Notes: generated by a model not told the origin, from the sequence alone. A stretch of 64,000 nucleotides of DNA from Spirosoma linguale DSM 74 (GCA_000024525.1 CP001769.1:1846001-1910000), one strand, 5' to 3'; positions 18,371 through 26,775 are shown, numbered from the stretch's first letter. Numbers and translations: made by a program.

Positions 18371-19363
18371 TTAAATGTCTACCGGTTTAACGACTCCATC
18401 GGTTAGGCCCAGTTTGTGGCCTTTGCCCATTTCGGCGAAGGGGTTGGCGTGACCCCAGGCATCGTTTGGATTGTCTTTCAGGTAATGTAGGTCCGGGCCG
18501 TGGTCCGGGGCGAAAATCAGGCGGGCACAGGCGTAGAACTCGAACAGGATGCCGCTGCCGGGGTCGGTGATGTAGATGAAGAACCCCTCGTCGGCTTTGT
18601 GACGCGTGGGTGCCCCCATCACGCTCTTAAAGCCTTTTTCGGTGAAGTAATCGAGGGCTAGCAGCACCTCTTCGCGGCTATCGAAGTTGAAGGCTACGTG
18701 GTTGAAGACGCCCTCGCCCGGTCCGATGTTGGGGTCGGTAAATATGGCTACATCATGCGATAGATTACCGATGGTCCAGAGCCCCCCAACAGGTGGAATT
18801 TCGTCCGAAATACGTACTTCGTCCGGGTTTTTCAGGCCCAACCCTTTCCAGAACGCCTTTTCTTTTCCGTATTGAAATTTGGCCACCATGTACGTAACGT
18901 GGTCGAATCGGCGGGGGTTAACACCTACCCGGCGGTTACTGGCATAGCGGTCGGCATAAATACTGCCCCGATTTCCCGATTCGCGCAGCCAGACCACGTC
19001 CCAGAACACTTCGTGGGTATGCCCATCCGGCGATTGAAACCGGTAGGCTCTTCCCCGGCCTGGGTCAGCGTCTACCCAGCCGATGCCCGCGCCAATGCTT
19101 TCGAGGTAGGCTACGACCTCAGCCAATGCCTCTTCGCTGTCGGCCCGCCAGCCCAGCGTAGCCAGGCCGGGCTCTGCCCGATAGGTAATCTTTAGCGTGT
19201 GGTGAAAATAATCGCCCCAGGCGCGGAGGTAGACGGATGTATCATCGCGCCCGGTTTCGTCGAGGCCAACAATGTTGGTCAGAAAGGCGACGGTTTGCTC
19301 TACGTTTGGGCTGAATAGTTCCAGATGCGCCAGTTGGGAAAGGTAGTGTGGGTTCTTTGCCAT
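18371..19363 (-). CDS. VOC-family extradiol ring-cleavage dioxygenase
   Basis: 330 residues with two vicinal-oxygen-chelate modules, the layout of catechol 2,3-dioxygenase-type enzymes. The Fe(II) triad can be placed as His155 (RFDHVTY), His222 (FNHVAFN) and Glu275 (ILFEFYA); His255 (PTRHKAD) and Tyr264 (FIYITDPG) match the conserved second-shell residues. The C-terminus has an extension rich in Asp/His after residue 280. It should open a catechol-like ring next to one hydroxyl. The gene starts nine bases after a membrane-protein gene and is followed by the C-C hydrolase gene. Confidence 0.88.
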   Translation of the reverse strand: MAKNPHYLSQLAHLELFSPNVEQTVAFLTNIVGLDETGRDDTSVYLRAWGDYFHHTLKITYRAEPGLATLGWRADSEEALAEVVAYLESIGAGIGWVDADPGRGRAYRFQSPDGHTHEVFWDVVWLRESGNRGSIYADRYASNRRVGVNPRRFDHVTYMVAKFQYGKEKAFWKGLGLKNPDEVRISDEIPPVGGLWTIGNLSHDVAIFTDPNIGPGEGVFNHVAFNFDSREEVLLALDYFTEKGFKSVMGAPTRHKADEGFFIYITDPGSGILFEFYACARLIFAPDHGPDLHYLKDNPNDAWGHANPFAEMGKGHKLGLTDGVVKPVDI

Positions 19364-19371
19364 GGGATAAA

Positions 19372-19842
19372 TTATACAGAAGTTGATTGTAGTTTGATAG
19401 CCCGTTTCACCGCCACAAACGAGGCCAGGAAACCGGTTAGCGCCCCAATCAGGGCCGAGATCAGGATGACGGATAGCTTGGGAAGAGGCTCATTCGCCAT
19501 GACCATTTTTATGCCTTTCAAGATCAGTAAAGCGGGCAGGGCAAAGAGTAGGCCAATGGCCACACCGTTCAGCAGAGCCGGAACGATCCAGCTCGTCGAC
19601 GGGGCCAGGGCGGGTGTGAGTTGCCCGTTTTTACGTTGGCTGGTCATCACGCCAAAGGTGATGATCGTGGTCATAAACGCGGCCATAAATACGCCCGGCA
19701 ATAGAACAGACAGGAGGTTGGGCGTTGGCCCCTTCACCTGCACAACTGAATCTGAGAGCAAAACCAGCGAAGGTATTATCGCGCCAATAATCATGTTCGC
19801 GACCGTTGATTTGATCGCGTTGTCTTTAATAAATGCTTTCAT
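19372..19842 (-). CDS. Small integral membrane protein, family not recognised
   Basis: 156 residues. About four hydrophobic segments are visible: near 15-30 ([17 protein letters not shown]), 43-65 ([19 protein letters not shown]), 85-110 ([23 protein letters not shown]) and 122-146 ([20 protein letters not shown]). No catalytic motif or known signature was recognised. It is the first gene of the minus-strand set with the dioxygenase and hydrolases, nine bases upstream of the dioxygenase. A role in substrate entry is possible but only by position. Confidence 0.75.
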   Translation of the reverse strand: MKAFIKDNAIKSTVANMIIGAIIPSLVLLSDSVVQVKGPTPNLLSVLLPGVFMAAFMTTIITFGVMTSQRKNGQLTPALAPSTSWIVPALLNGVAIGLLFALPALLILKGIKMVMANEPLPKLSVILISALIGALTGFLASFVAVKRAIKLQSTSV

Positions 19843-19932
19843 GAAGTAGGGTATGGGTAGTGTTTTTAGGGCATAGTATACCTTTTCCTGGCGTATGAAT
19901 GGCTATACAGCAGCCACGAACACGCAAAGGAT

Positions 19933-19950
19933 TTTATAGTATACTATAAA
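19933..19950. promoter_or_regulatory. Perfect 18-bp palindrome upstream of the dioxygenase gene set
   Basis: TTTATAGTATACTATAAA reads the same on both strands. It lies about 90 bases before the start of the membrane-protein gene that leads the gene set; a half-like CATAGTATACC occurs at 19872-19882. It may be an operator or a promoter-proximal protein site. The rest of the 188-bp gap shows no ORF. Confidence 0.45.
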
Positions 19951-20030
19951 CAAGCCAATGAATTATTGAACAAAACTAAGTCCTTAAGGAGGGGTATTGG
20001 TAAGCAGAAAAAATCCAAAAAAATGCATTA

Positions 20031-20951
20031 TCAATCCATTCTCTTGTATTCTTTGGGGGTTATACCTGTTTTGGCTTTGAAGAAGCGGGTGAAATCGCTG
20101 GGATTCTGCCGGGTTAGTTTAAAGGCTATTTCGCTGACAGGCAGGTCTTTTTGCCTGAGCAACACTTTAGCTTCCAGTAAAATCATGTCGTTGAGTAAAT
20201 CCTGAGCTGATTTTCCGGTAGCGTTTTTCACGCACTTGTTGAGGTGATTGGGCGAGATAGCCAGCAAATCGGCGTAGTCCGTTATACTTTGTTTCTGGTA
20301 TATATGCTGACCAAGGGCAAGCTTATACTGCTGAGTAATACGCGAAGCCGAGTTGTCCCGAACTTTTATCTGCGTGTGAGAATAGCGTTTAAGTTCTGTA
20401 AATAGACTGAGCAGGCAGAAGCTGACTACATCAAGCTTAAAGGGTTTATCCTGATCATATTCGGCTTCCAGCTTTAATAAGGTAGGGTGAATGGTCGATG
20501 AAAAATCGTCATCAGTCCGAACGATGGGGTCGCCTACGAACTGAAGAAACGGAAACTCAGCCGAGAAATCAGGCTTGCTGAAATTCTTCTGAATAATCTG
20601 GGCATCGAAGTGGCAGAAAAAGCCTTCGGCATCTTCACTCATCCACTCATGAGCCGTAATCTGGTAGGCAGGCAGGAAGAAAAAGCTGTTGGCCGAAAAT
20701 TCGTAGGTATCAAGCCCCTTTGTGCGAATGGAATGGCCTTTGGTCAGGAAGATAAAGTCAAATACCGTTTTGCGGTGGGGCGACAATGGAAAGGTCAGAT
20801 GGCTCCGGTACGTCTCGACTCGGTTGAAGTGAAACAGATGATAATCACTCAGCAAGGTAGGCATCCAGCCCAGATCAGGATCGAAATGATGCTTATCGAG
20901 ATCGGGCGGGGTTAGTATGGGGACGGGGTGGGTTCTTGATGGCTTTTCCAT
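20031..20951 (-). CDS. AraC-family transcriptional regulator
   Basis: 306 residues. An N-terminal AraC-type ligand-binding half (ANSFFFLPAYQITAHEW at about 86-102) is followed by a C-terminal HTH domain: ITDYADLLAISPNHLNKCVK and the second helix region DLPVSEIAFKLTRQNPSDFT-like with FFKAKTGITPKEYKRM. It lies 40 bp downstream of madM and 188 bp upstream of the dioxygenase gene set, all on the minus strand, so it may control the malonate genes, the dioxygenase set, or both. No ligand can be inferred. Confidence 0.87.
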   Translation of the reverse strand: MEKPSRTHPVPILTPPDLDKHHFDPDLGWMPTLLSDYHLFHFNRVETYRSHLTFPLSPHRKTVFDFIFLTKGHSIRTKGLDTYEFSANSFFFLPAYQITAHEWMSEDAEGFFCHFDAQIIQKNFSKPDFSAEFPFLQFVGDPIVRTDDDFSSTIHPTLLKLEAEYDQDKPFKLDVVSFCLLSLFTELKRYSHTQIKVRDNSASRITQQYKLALGQHIYQKQSITDYADLLAISPNHLNKCVKNATGKSAQDLLNDMILLEAKVLLRQKDLPVSEIAFKLTRQNPSDFTRFFKAKTGITPKEYKRMD

Positions 20952-20991
20952 TGATTGACGGGTAGAACCCTGGTGGGTAACTTCTAATCTG

Positions 20992-21750
20992 TCAGAAAAC
21001 TACCCGCATCAGCAAATACAGCACCGATGGACACGCCAGACAGCCCAAGCCGGTATAGAAAGTAGCTGTCAACGCCCCATAAGGCACTAGCTTGGGGTCC
21101 GTAGCGGCCAGACCCGCCGATACACCACTGGTGGTTCCCATGAGTCCACCGTACACCATGGCCGTTTGTGGATTGTTAAGGCCAATAAACCGAGCTACAA
21201 ACGGTGTGCCGATGGTCACAAAAACCGCTTTCACGACACCGGCAGCAATGCTCAGCGCAACCACATCGGAACTGGCTCCAATGGCAGCGCCCGTTACCGG
21301 CCCAACAATATACGTACAGGCTCCCGCTCCAATAGTAGTCAGGCTAATGGCATCGGTATAGCCCCAGAAAAGCGCCACAATAACGCCCCCGATGAACGAA
21401 AGCACAATACCCAGGAACAACGACAATGCGCCAATCCAGCCCGTACGCTTCATGACGACAAAGCTGGCACCCATACCGGTCGAGACGATGGCGAAATCGC
21501 GGAACATGGCCCCGCCCATCAGCCCGAAACCCGAGAAGACTTTCACATCGGCAATGCCTTTTTCACCTCCCGAATAAATGCCCCCCACGTAAGCCAGTAT
21601 CAGGCCCATGATAATGGCAATAGCCGAAGCTGGTATTTTTTTGTTGGTCAGCTTGTTGGAAATGATGGCCGATGCATACATCATAAATCCCACGGTCAGA
21701 AAAGCGACGACCAGGCCATTTTTTTCAAGAAACCGAGTTATAATGTCCAT
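20992..21750 (-). CDS. madM: Malonate transporter subunit MadM
   Basis: 252 residues from the ATG at 21750; an ATG at 21786 would add 12 residues deeper inside madL. Very hydrophobic, with eight or more membrane segments and the family stretches GAGACTYIVGPVTGAAIGAS (about 145-164) and MVYGGLMGTTSGVSAGLAAT. MadL and MadM together form a sodium-dependent malonate importer in Malonomonas-type systems. The start overlaps the madL 3' end by 26 bases, suggesting coupled translation. The malonyl-CoA synthetase gene upstream fits malonate use. Confidence 0.9.
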   Translation of the reverse strand: MDIITRFLEKNGLVVAFLTVGFMMYASAIISNKLTNKKIPASAIAIIMGLILAYVGGIYSGGEKGIADVKVFSGFGLMGGAMFRDFAIVSTGMGASFVVMKRTGWIGALSLFLGIVLSFIGGVIVALFWGYTDAISLTTIGAGACTYIVGPVTGAAIGASSDVVALSIAAGVVKAVFVTIGTPFVARFIGLNNPQTAMVYGGLMGTTSGVSAGLAATDPKLVPYGALTATFYTGLGCLACPSVLYLLMRVVF

Positions 21751-22120
21751 GCTGGTCGACGGGTTGAGATTTGGCAAATTTGGCAAGAAGCGGAATTACA
21801 GACAGGCAAATCAGCACCGGAACGATACCGGCTACGAGTGCCAGGGAGCCGCTGGAAACGGCCACTTTTACATTTTGAACCGCCGACATCGCCACCACAA
21901 TCGGGATGTACATCTGGCTCCAAAACTCAATGCCCCGGTCGGTGAGTTTGTCGGAAACCCCCTTTTTGGTAAACCAGTCATTCAGAAAAATAAGGAGCAA
22001 CATGGCAAAGCCAACCCCGCCCACATTGGCATCGACGCCAATCAGTCGGCCGAGAAGTTCACCGGCCAGTTGACCGGTTACGTAACAAAAGGCCAGAATG
22101 GCTACACCGTAAATGATCAT
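21725..22120 (-). CDS. madL: Malonate transporter subunit MadL
   Basis: 131 residues, the normal size. The N-terminus MIIYGVAILAFCYVTGQLAGE is followed by LLGVDANVGGVGFAML-like sequence (here LIGVDANVGGVGFAML, about 26-41), characteristic of the family, and FWSQMYIPIVVAMSA. About four membrane segments. It overlaps madM and lies about 90 bp downstream of the malonyl-CoA synthetase gene. Confidence 0.9.
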   Translation of the reverse strand: MIIYGVAILAFCYVTGQLAGELLGRLIGVDANVGGVGFAMLLLIFLNDWFTKKGVSDKLTDRGIEFWSQMYIPIVVAMSAVQNVKVAVSSGSLALVAGIVPVLICLSVIPLLAKFAKSQPVDQHGHYNSVS

Positions 22121-22160
22121 TTAAGTACAAGTTTTTAATACGAAATGGACAATGGATAAT

Positions 22161-22225
22161 GTTTAATGTACAATGAATAATGGTTAATTCGTTATACATC
22201 AACCATTACTCATTGTACATTAAAC
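22161..22225. terminator. 25-bp inverted repeat between matB and madL
   Basis: The arms at 22161-22185 and 22201-22225 match over 25 bases with one difference, around a 15-base loop. The difference is a G-U wobble in the minus-strand transcript and an A-C mismatch in the plus one, so the stem fits RNA made in the direction of matB-madLM. The matB stop codon lies inside the right arm. There is no U-tract after it, so an intercistronic RNA hairpin is as likely as a terminator. Confidence 0.5.
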
Positions 22226-23697
22226 AACGGCTTGAGGTCGTTCTTGGTAACTTTACCCATTGCGTTACGGGGCAGATCGTCGGCTACGCGATATTGTCGG
22301 GGCACTTTGTAGGCAGGCATTCGTTCGCGCAGCCAGCTGCTGATATGCTCCGGCGACACCATTTTATCGGTCAGGATAACTACAGCCGCCACTAATTCTC
22401 CCCATTCTTCGTTGGGAATGCCGACTACACTGCAATCGCTGATAGCGGAGTGCGTCCGCAGTACTTCTTCGATTTCGAGGGCTGAAATCTTGTAGCCGCC
22501 GGATTTAATGATGTCGATGGAATCGCGGCCCAACATGCGGTAGTAGCCGTCTTCGACCACGGCAATATCGCCCGTTTGGAACCAGCCATCTTCGGTAAAG
22601 GCTTTTTGCGTCGCTTCGGGGCGGTTCCAGTATTCCAGAAAAACGGTCGCGCCTTTTATCTGGATCTCGCCTGGTTGTCCATCGGCGACTTCGGCATTGT
22701 TCTCATCCACCAACCGAACGCCAACTCCCGGCAGGGGTTTGCCAATATACCCTACCCGTCGTTCACCGTCGTAGGGATTGCTGATGCCCATCCCGATTTC
22801 GGTCATGCCGTAACGTTCGAGCAGCGTGTGGCCGCTCACCGTTTTCCATTTCTCCATTACCGACACCGGCAAAGCTGCCGAGCCCGACACCATAAGCCGG
22901 AATTTGGCAAGGGTTTCGGTGATCTGATGCCGCTGATCGACGGGCAAGCTTTCCCAGTAAGCGATGAGCTTGAAATAGATCGTCGGCACGGCCATGAAGA
23001 CATTGATATGCCCTTGCTGAAACGTGTTAAAAACACCTTCGGCCGAGAAGTTAGGCATGAACTCAACGGTGGCACCCGACCAAAGCGCACAGCAAATTAC
23101 GTTGATGATGCCATGTACGTGGTGGAGTGGCAACACGCATAATGTATGATCGCTGGACGACCATTGCCAGACCTCTACCAGCGTCGAAATCTGCGCTTCG
23201 AGGTTGGCGTGGGTTGTGACAACCCCTTTGGGCAGGTTGGTGGTACCACTCGTATACAGAATCATCGCCCGGCGTTCGGGGGTCAATTCGGGCAGTGGTT
23301 TATCAATGACAGTATTCCCTTCTTCACCTAAAATAATCAATCGACAGCCTTTTTCGGCTGCCAGAGGAGCCAGCAGCGTCCCAAAGGTTTGATCGACCAC
23401 GACGATCCGGGCACCCGTATCTTCAATGACGTAACGCAGCGACGGCAATGGATACGATAGTGCCAGCGGTACCGCTACGCCCCCAGCCCGCCAGATGCCC
23501 CATTGCACTTTTACATAATCGAAACCTGGCGCAACCATGAAGGCGACACGGGCTTCGTTAAGATCGGTAGCGCCGTTTAGCAAGAGCGAAGCAAAAGCGC
23601 CGGATGAGTCGAGTAACTGCTGATACGAGTAGGATTTACCGTCAGAAACGATGGCCGTTAAGTCAACGTTCTGCGTGGCATTATGGACAAGTTGCAT
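22210..23697 (-). CDS. matB: Malonyl-CoA synthetase-like acyl-CoA ligase (MatB/ACSF3 type)
   Basis: 495 residues, typical of MatB. It would join malonate and CoA using ATP, in the cytoplasm. AMP-binding motifs: ILYTSGTTNLPKG (about 146-158), the MatB-like VLPLHHVHGIINV (about 183-195), YGMTEIGM, GWFQTGDIAV and GRDSIDIIKSGGYKISALEIE (the last about 387-407, K in the final domain at PRNAMGKVTK). The adjacent malonate carrier genes support malonate over other short acids. No malonyl-CoA decarboxylase is in the window. Confidence 0.88.
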   Translation of the reverse strand: MQLVHNATQNVDLTAIVSDGKSYSYQQLLDSSGAFASLLLNGATDLNEARVAFMVAPGFDYVKVQWGIWRAGGVAVPLALSYPLPSLRYVIEDTGARIVVVDQTFGTLLAPLAAEKGCRLIILGEEGNTVIDKPLPELTPERRAMILYTSGTTNLPKGVVTTHANLEAQISTLVEVWQWSSSDHTLCVLPLHHVHGIINVICCALWSGATVEFMPNFSAEGVFNTFQQGHINVFMAVPTIYFKLIAYWESLPVDQRHQITETLAKFRLMVSGSAALPVSVMEKWKTVSGHTLLERYGMTEIGMGISNPYDGERRVGYIGKPLPGVGVRLVDENNAEVADGQPGEIQIKGATVFLEYWNRPEATQKAFTEDGWFQTGDIAVVEDGYYRMLGRDSIDIIKSGGYKISALEIEEVLRTHSAISDCSVVGIPNEEWGELVAAVVILTDKMVSPEHISSWLRERMPAYKVPRQYRVADDLPRNAMGKVTKNDLKPLFNVQ

Positions 23698-23756
23698 AGA
23701 AAGCTTAGAATCTAATTTGTCTTAAGTTCGTTTTATTTGTTAAAACACAGCTACCT

Positions 23757-23936
23757 ATGGTTATTCGAATTCCTAAAGATGCCCCTGCTTCGGCCGTCGA
23801 TGATGCCCTGAAAGCAATTACCAACCAGCCTAAATCGGCCCGTAAAGGTTTCGACGCTACGAAGTATGCAGGGAAAATTAAATTCCCGATGGATGGACTT
23901 GCTTATCAAAAGAAAGTAAGAGATGAATGGGAATAA
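23757..23936 (+). CDS. Small antitoxin of a VapBC-like pair
   Basis: 59 residues (MVIRIPKDAPASAVDDALKA... to RDEWE). The pattern of a short N-terminal strand, a basic middle (SARKGFDATKYAGKIKF) and the ending KKVRDEWE is common in small antitoxins that precede PIN-domain toxins in Bacteroidota. Its last 14 bases overlap the toxin start at 23923, a normal antitoxin-toxin layout. It diverges from matB across a 59-bp gap. Confidence 0.75.
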   Translation: MVIRIPKDAPASAVDDALKAITNQPKSARKGFDATKYAGKIKFPMDGLAYQKKVRDEWE

Positions 23937-24302
23937 ATCAATTCTAATCGACACGAATGCGCTGATATACTATTTCAATGGAAACGAAAAGGTAACAAAG
24001 GCTATTGATAGTAGATTCTCTATGTATCTGCTATCACTGAGATCGAATTACTGAGCTTTTCACAACTCGACAAAGAAAGTGAGATACAAATCCGGTTCTT
24101 TCTTGATGACGAAAATTGCCGATTAGTTGAATTAATTTCTGCGATTAAAGAGCAAACTATAAAGATTCGCAAACGCCACCGCATCAAACTACCCGACGCG
24201 GTGATTGCAGCTACGGCCATCTTTTTGGGTATTCCATTACTAACATTCGATTCTGGCTTCGTCAAGATTGACAACCTTGACGTCATTCTGCTTGAACTGT
24301 GA
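23923..24302 (+). pseudogene. PIN-domain (VapC-like) toxin, broken by a one-base frameshift
   Basis: The first frame starts at 23923 and reads ILIDTNALIYYFNGNEKVTK then stops at 24052-24054. From about 24015 a second frame (one base earlier) reads ILYVSAITEIELLSF and continues to a stop at 24300-24302, ending in VILLEL. Joined, the two give a normal PIN protein of about 126 residues with all acidic residues: Asp in LIDTN, Glu in TEIELL, Asp in LPDAVIA and Asp in TFDSGF. One extra base near 24014-24016 (for example AGAATTC instead of AGATTC) would restore one chain. Either a recent mutation or a sequencing error; the rest of the protein has not decayed. Confidence 0.85.
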
Positions 24303-24320
24303 AGGCCTAATGCCTACTCC

Positions 24321-25619
24321 TCAGCTTATTTTCTTCGACGAAATGTACATCGTCATAATGCCCGCGAAAATCGTCGGGACGGCGTAGATCAGAAAGTTCG
24401 TTACTATCGACAAGCCCATTCCGATCAGTACACCGCCCACTGCCGGGCCAATAATTCCCCCCAGTCGGCCAATGCCAATCGACCAGCCCACGCCGGTGGT
24501 TCTGAACTCCGTTGGGTACATGCGAGCCGCTACGGCGTAGAGACCTACAAAGCCTCCCTGAATACCGAAACCAAGCACGGCAAACACCAACAGTAGCGTA
24601 GATGATCCCATAAAAAGCTGAAAAGCCGCCATGACAACGCCCGTCATAATCAGAAATAAGCCAATCGTTCTCTTAAGGCCGAAACGACTGGAAAGATAGC
24701 CCTGAGCTGTGATGCCGAAAAACGCTCCGACGTTAAAAATCGTACCGGCGTAAATAGCCAGCTCGATCGGAAGACCAGCATTGGTGGCCAGTTTAGGAAT
24801 CCAGCTGGTGAGGAAATAGAGCGTTGCGAAAGAAAGAAACAAAGCCGTCCAAAGCTGAATCGTCGGTATTTTGTATTCGTTTTCGAGCAGCGATTTAATA
24901 GGAATGCCGTTACCTTTTGCTGGTTTGTGCGGTAGGGCATCAATGAGCGAATGGCCCATTTTCCCCAAAATGCCATTCGCTTTCCCAAGTGCCTGATCCG
25001 GTTGTGATTTGAGGTAAAAATCGAGCGACTCGGCCAGAAAGAACTGAATTAGTGGCAAGGCCAGAAAAGAAGTTACCCCGGCAATCTGGAACATGGTTTG
25101 CCAACCCGATACCGGAATGATCCGGGCCGCTACCAATCCCGACAAAACAGCCCCGACTGGATAACCCGACACCACGAAGCTTACCCAGAAATCGCGGGTT
25201 TTGTTGGGCGTGTATTCAGCTGCGAGTGCGGCCGTACTCGCCAGCATGCTCCCGATACCCAGCCCGCTAATAAATCGAAACACGATCAACGGAAGAAGTC
25301 CGGTCGAAAAAGACGTCAGGTAAATACTGATGCCCATAATAGCAGCACTAATGAGAATGAGGGTTTTTCGGCCAATAAGATCGGCGTAGGGAGCCAGAAA
25401 AAGTGCCCCGAACGTCATTCCAAACAAACCGGAGCTAAAAACGGCGCCCATCGCTTCCGGTCCTATATTCCAGCTTTTCGCAATGGCCGGAGCCGCATAT
25501 GAAATCACCAGGACGTCCATGCCATCGAGCATGTTCATCAGGAAGCAGATAATGATGGTTGCGTATTGTAGTTGCGAAATGGGTCGCTGGTCAATCAGGG
25601 TTTTAGCACTTACTTCCAT
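24321..25619 (-). CDS. MFS transporter, aromatic acid:H+ symporter (AAHS) type
   Basis: 432 residues with about 12 membrane segments. AAHS-family landmarks are seen: LDGMDVLVISYAAPAI (about 32-47), with the Asp in helix 1, LAPYADLIGRKTLI (loop 2-3 motif) and a matching SSRFGLKRTIG in loop 8-9. PcaK, BenK and MhpT belong here and import benzoate-like acids. It likely feeds the pca and ligase pathways. It lies between a palindromic repeat and the broken toxin gene. Confidence 0.88.
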   Translation of the reverse strand: MEVSAKTLIDQRPISQLQYATIIICFLMNMLDGMDVLVISYAAPAIAKSWNIGPEAMGAVFSSGLFGMTFGALFLAPYADLIGRKTLILISAAIMGISIYLTSFSTGLLPLIVFRFISGLGIGSMLASTAALAAEYTPNKTRDFWVSFVVSGYPVGAVLSGLVAARIIPVSGWQTMFQIAGVTSFLALPLIQFFLAESLDFYLKSQPDQALGKANGILGKMGHSLIDALPHKPAKGNGIPIKSLLENEYKIPTIQLWTALFLSFATLYFLTSWIPKLATNAGLPIELAIYAGTIFNVGAFFGITAQGYLSSRFGLKRTIGLFLIMTGVVMAAFQLFMGSSTLLLVFAVLGFGIQGGFVGLYAVAARMYPTEFRTTGVGWSIGIGRLGGIIGPAVGGVLIGMGLSIVTNFLIYAVPTIFAGIMTMYISSKKIS

Positions 25620-25652
25620 GTATATTACTTCAAGTTAAGGGGGTTTTATTTC

Positions 25653-25742
25653 GTAGCACGGGTCTTCAGCCCACGCAGCCGAAAGCTAACATTCACAATA
25701 CTATAATAGCCTTCAGCTACGCGGGCTGAAGACCCGCGCTAC
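25653..25742. repeat. 36-bp imperfect inverted repeat, wobble-paired on the minus-strand RNA
   Basis: The arms 25653-25688 and 25707-25742 differ at five positions. In a minus-strand transcript all five become G-U pairs; in a plus-strand one all five are A-C mismatches. Both flanking genes (amidohydrolase and MFS carrier) are on the minus strand, so the stem fits the actual transcript. It may stop or stabilise mRNA between them. Confidence 0.7.
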
Positions 25743-25773
25743 ATTAAAGTACGAAGCAGAAGCCAGCGCCCTT

Positions 25774-26643
25774 TTACTTTCTTAAACCGAGCATCTTAAC
25801 TGCATTTTCTTTCAAGATCAGCGGTTTTACCTCATCCTTGAAGCCCGCATCCTCAAAATCCTTCAGCCAGCGGTCGGGTGTGATGAGCGGAAAATCTGTG
25901 CCGAATAACACGCGGTCCTTCAGCATGGTGTTGGCATACTGAACCAGTTGCTTCGGAAAATACTTCGGCGACCAGCCGCTGAGGTCGATGTAGATATTGG
26001 GTTTGTGCATCGCCACCGATAGGGCTTCATCCTGCCAGGGCCAGCTTGGGTGAGCGATGATGATGGGGTTATCGGGGAAGTCGATGGCCACATCGTCGAG
26101 GTGAATGGGGTTGGAGTATTCGAGCCGCATGCCCCCGCCCCCGCGAACGCCGGAGCCGAAACCCGAATGTCCCGAATGGAACAGCATCGGCAGTTTGTAT
26201 TCGGCAATGACCTCGTAGAGGTGATAGGCCATGCGGTCGTTGGGGTAGAAGCCCTGAACCGTCGGGTGAAACTTAAAGCCTTTCACGCCGAAGTTCTCGA
26301 TCAGGTTTCGGGCTTCGCGGGCACCCATGCGTCCTTTGTGCGGGTCGATACTGGCAAAGGCGATCATAACATCGGCGTTTTTCTGCGCCCCTTCTGCCAC
26401 TTCCTCATTCGGAATCCGTCGCTTGCCCACGTTGAACTCCGAATCGACCGTAAACATCACAAATGCCATGTTCCGCTCCCGGTAATAATCGGCCGTTTCC
26501 TGAATGGTGGGGCGGTGGTCCGACTTGAAATACCGGGTAAAAGCCTCGTCCAACTCCGGCCGGAAATCATCGTGCGGATGCCAGCAGGAGGCTTCCGCAT
26601 GGGTGTGCATATCGATGGCAATAACTTTATCGAGATCAATCAT
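25774..26643 (-). CDS. Amidohydrolase-2 family metal-dependent hydrolase/decarboxylase (ACMSD-like)
   Basis: 289 residues. The TIM-barrel metal motif is visible: DMHTH (11-15), KFHPTVQGF (about 123), LFHSGHSG (about 158), IIAHPSWPW (about 198) and the catalytic Asp in GTDFPLITPD (about 248). Members include ACMS decarboxylase, gamma-resorcylate decarboxylase and lactone hydrolases, which remove CO2 or open rings in aromatic pathways. Its surroundings (ligase, dioxygenase, FAD monooxygenase) point to an aromatic intermediate; which reaction it performs is not determined. Confidence 0.85.
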   Translation of the reverse strand: MIDLDKVIAIDMHTHAEASCWHPHDDFRPELDEAFTRYFKSDHRPTIQETADYYRERNMAFVMFTVDSEFNVGKRRIPNEEVAEGAQKNADVMIAFASIDPHKGRMGAREARNLIENFGVKGFKFHPTVQGFYPNDRMAYHLYEVIAEYKLPMLFHSGHSGFGSGVRGGGGMRLEYSNPIHLDDVAIDFPDNPIIIAHPSWPWQDEALSVAMHKPNIYIDLSGWSPKYFPKQLVQYANTMLKDRVLFGTDFPLITPDRWLKDFEDAGFKDEVKPLILKENAVKMLGLRK

Positions 26644-26645
26644 AC

Positions 26646-26772
26646 GTAGTACCGACCGTCCCGGTCGGGTGGAAAGCGAATTAGTTCATTAGAGACGGTT
26701 TAGAAGGGATTCCTTTCTCAAACCGTCCTATTCCAACCGGGATGGTTCGACGCATCGACGGTCGGCACTACA
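26646..26772. repeat. Nested inverted repeat of the GACCGTCCCGGTCGG family
   Basis: An outer stem joins GTAGTACCGACCGTCCCGG at 26646-26664 with a diverged arm at 26732-26772 (CCGGGATGGTTCGACG, GACGGTCGGCACTAC). An inner hairpin is formed by GACGGTTT and AAACCGTC around 26694-26728. Related copies lie at 27953, 42133, 54677 and 54841. The 132-bp gap holds no gene. Confidence 0.7.
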
Positions 26773-26775
26773 GGT

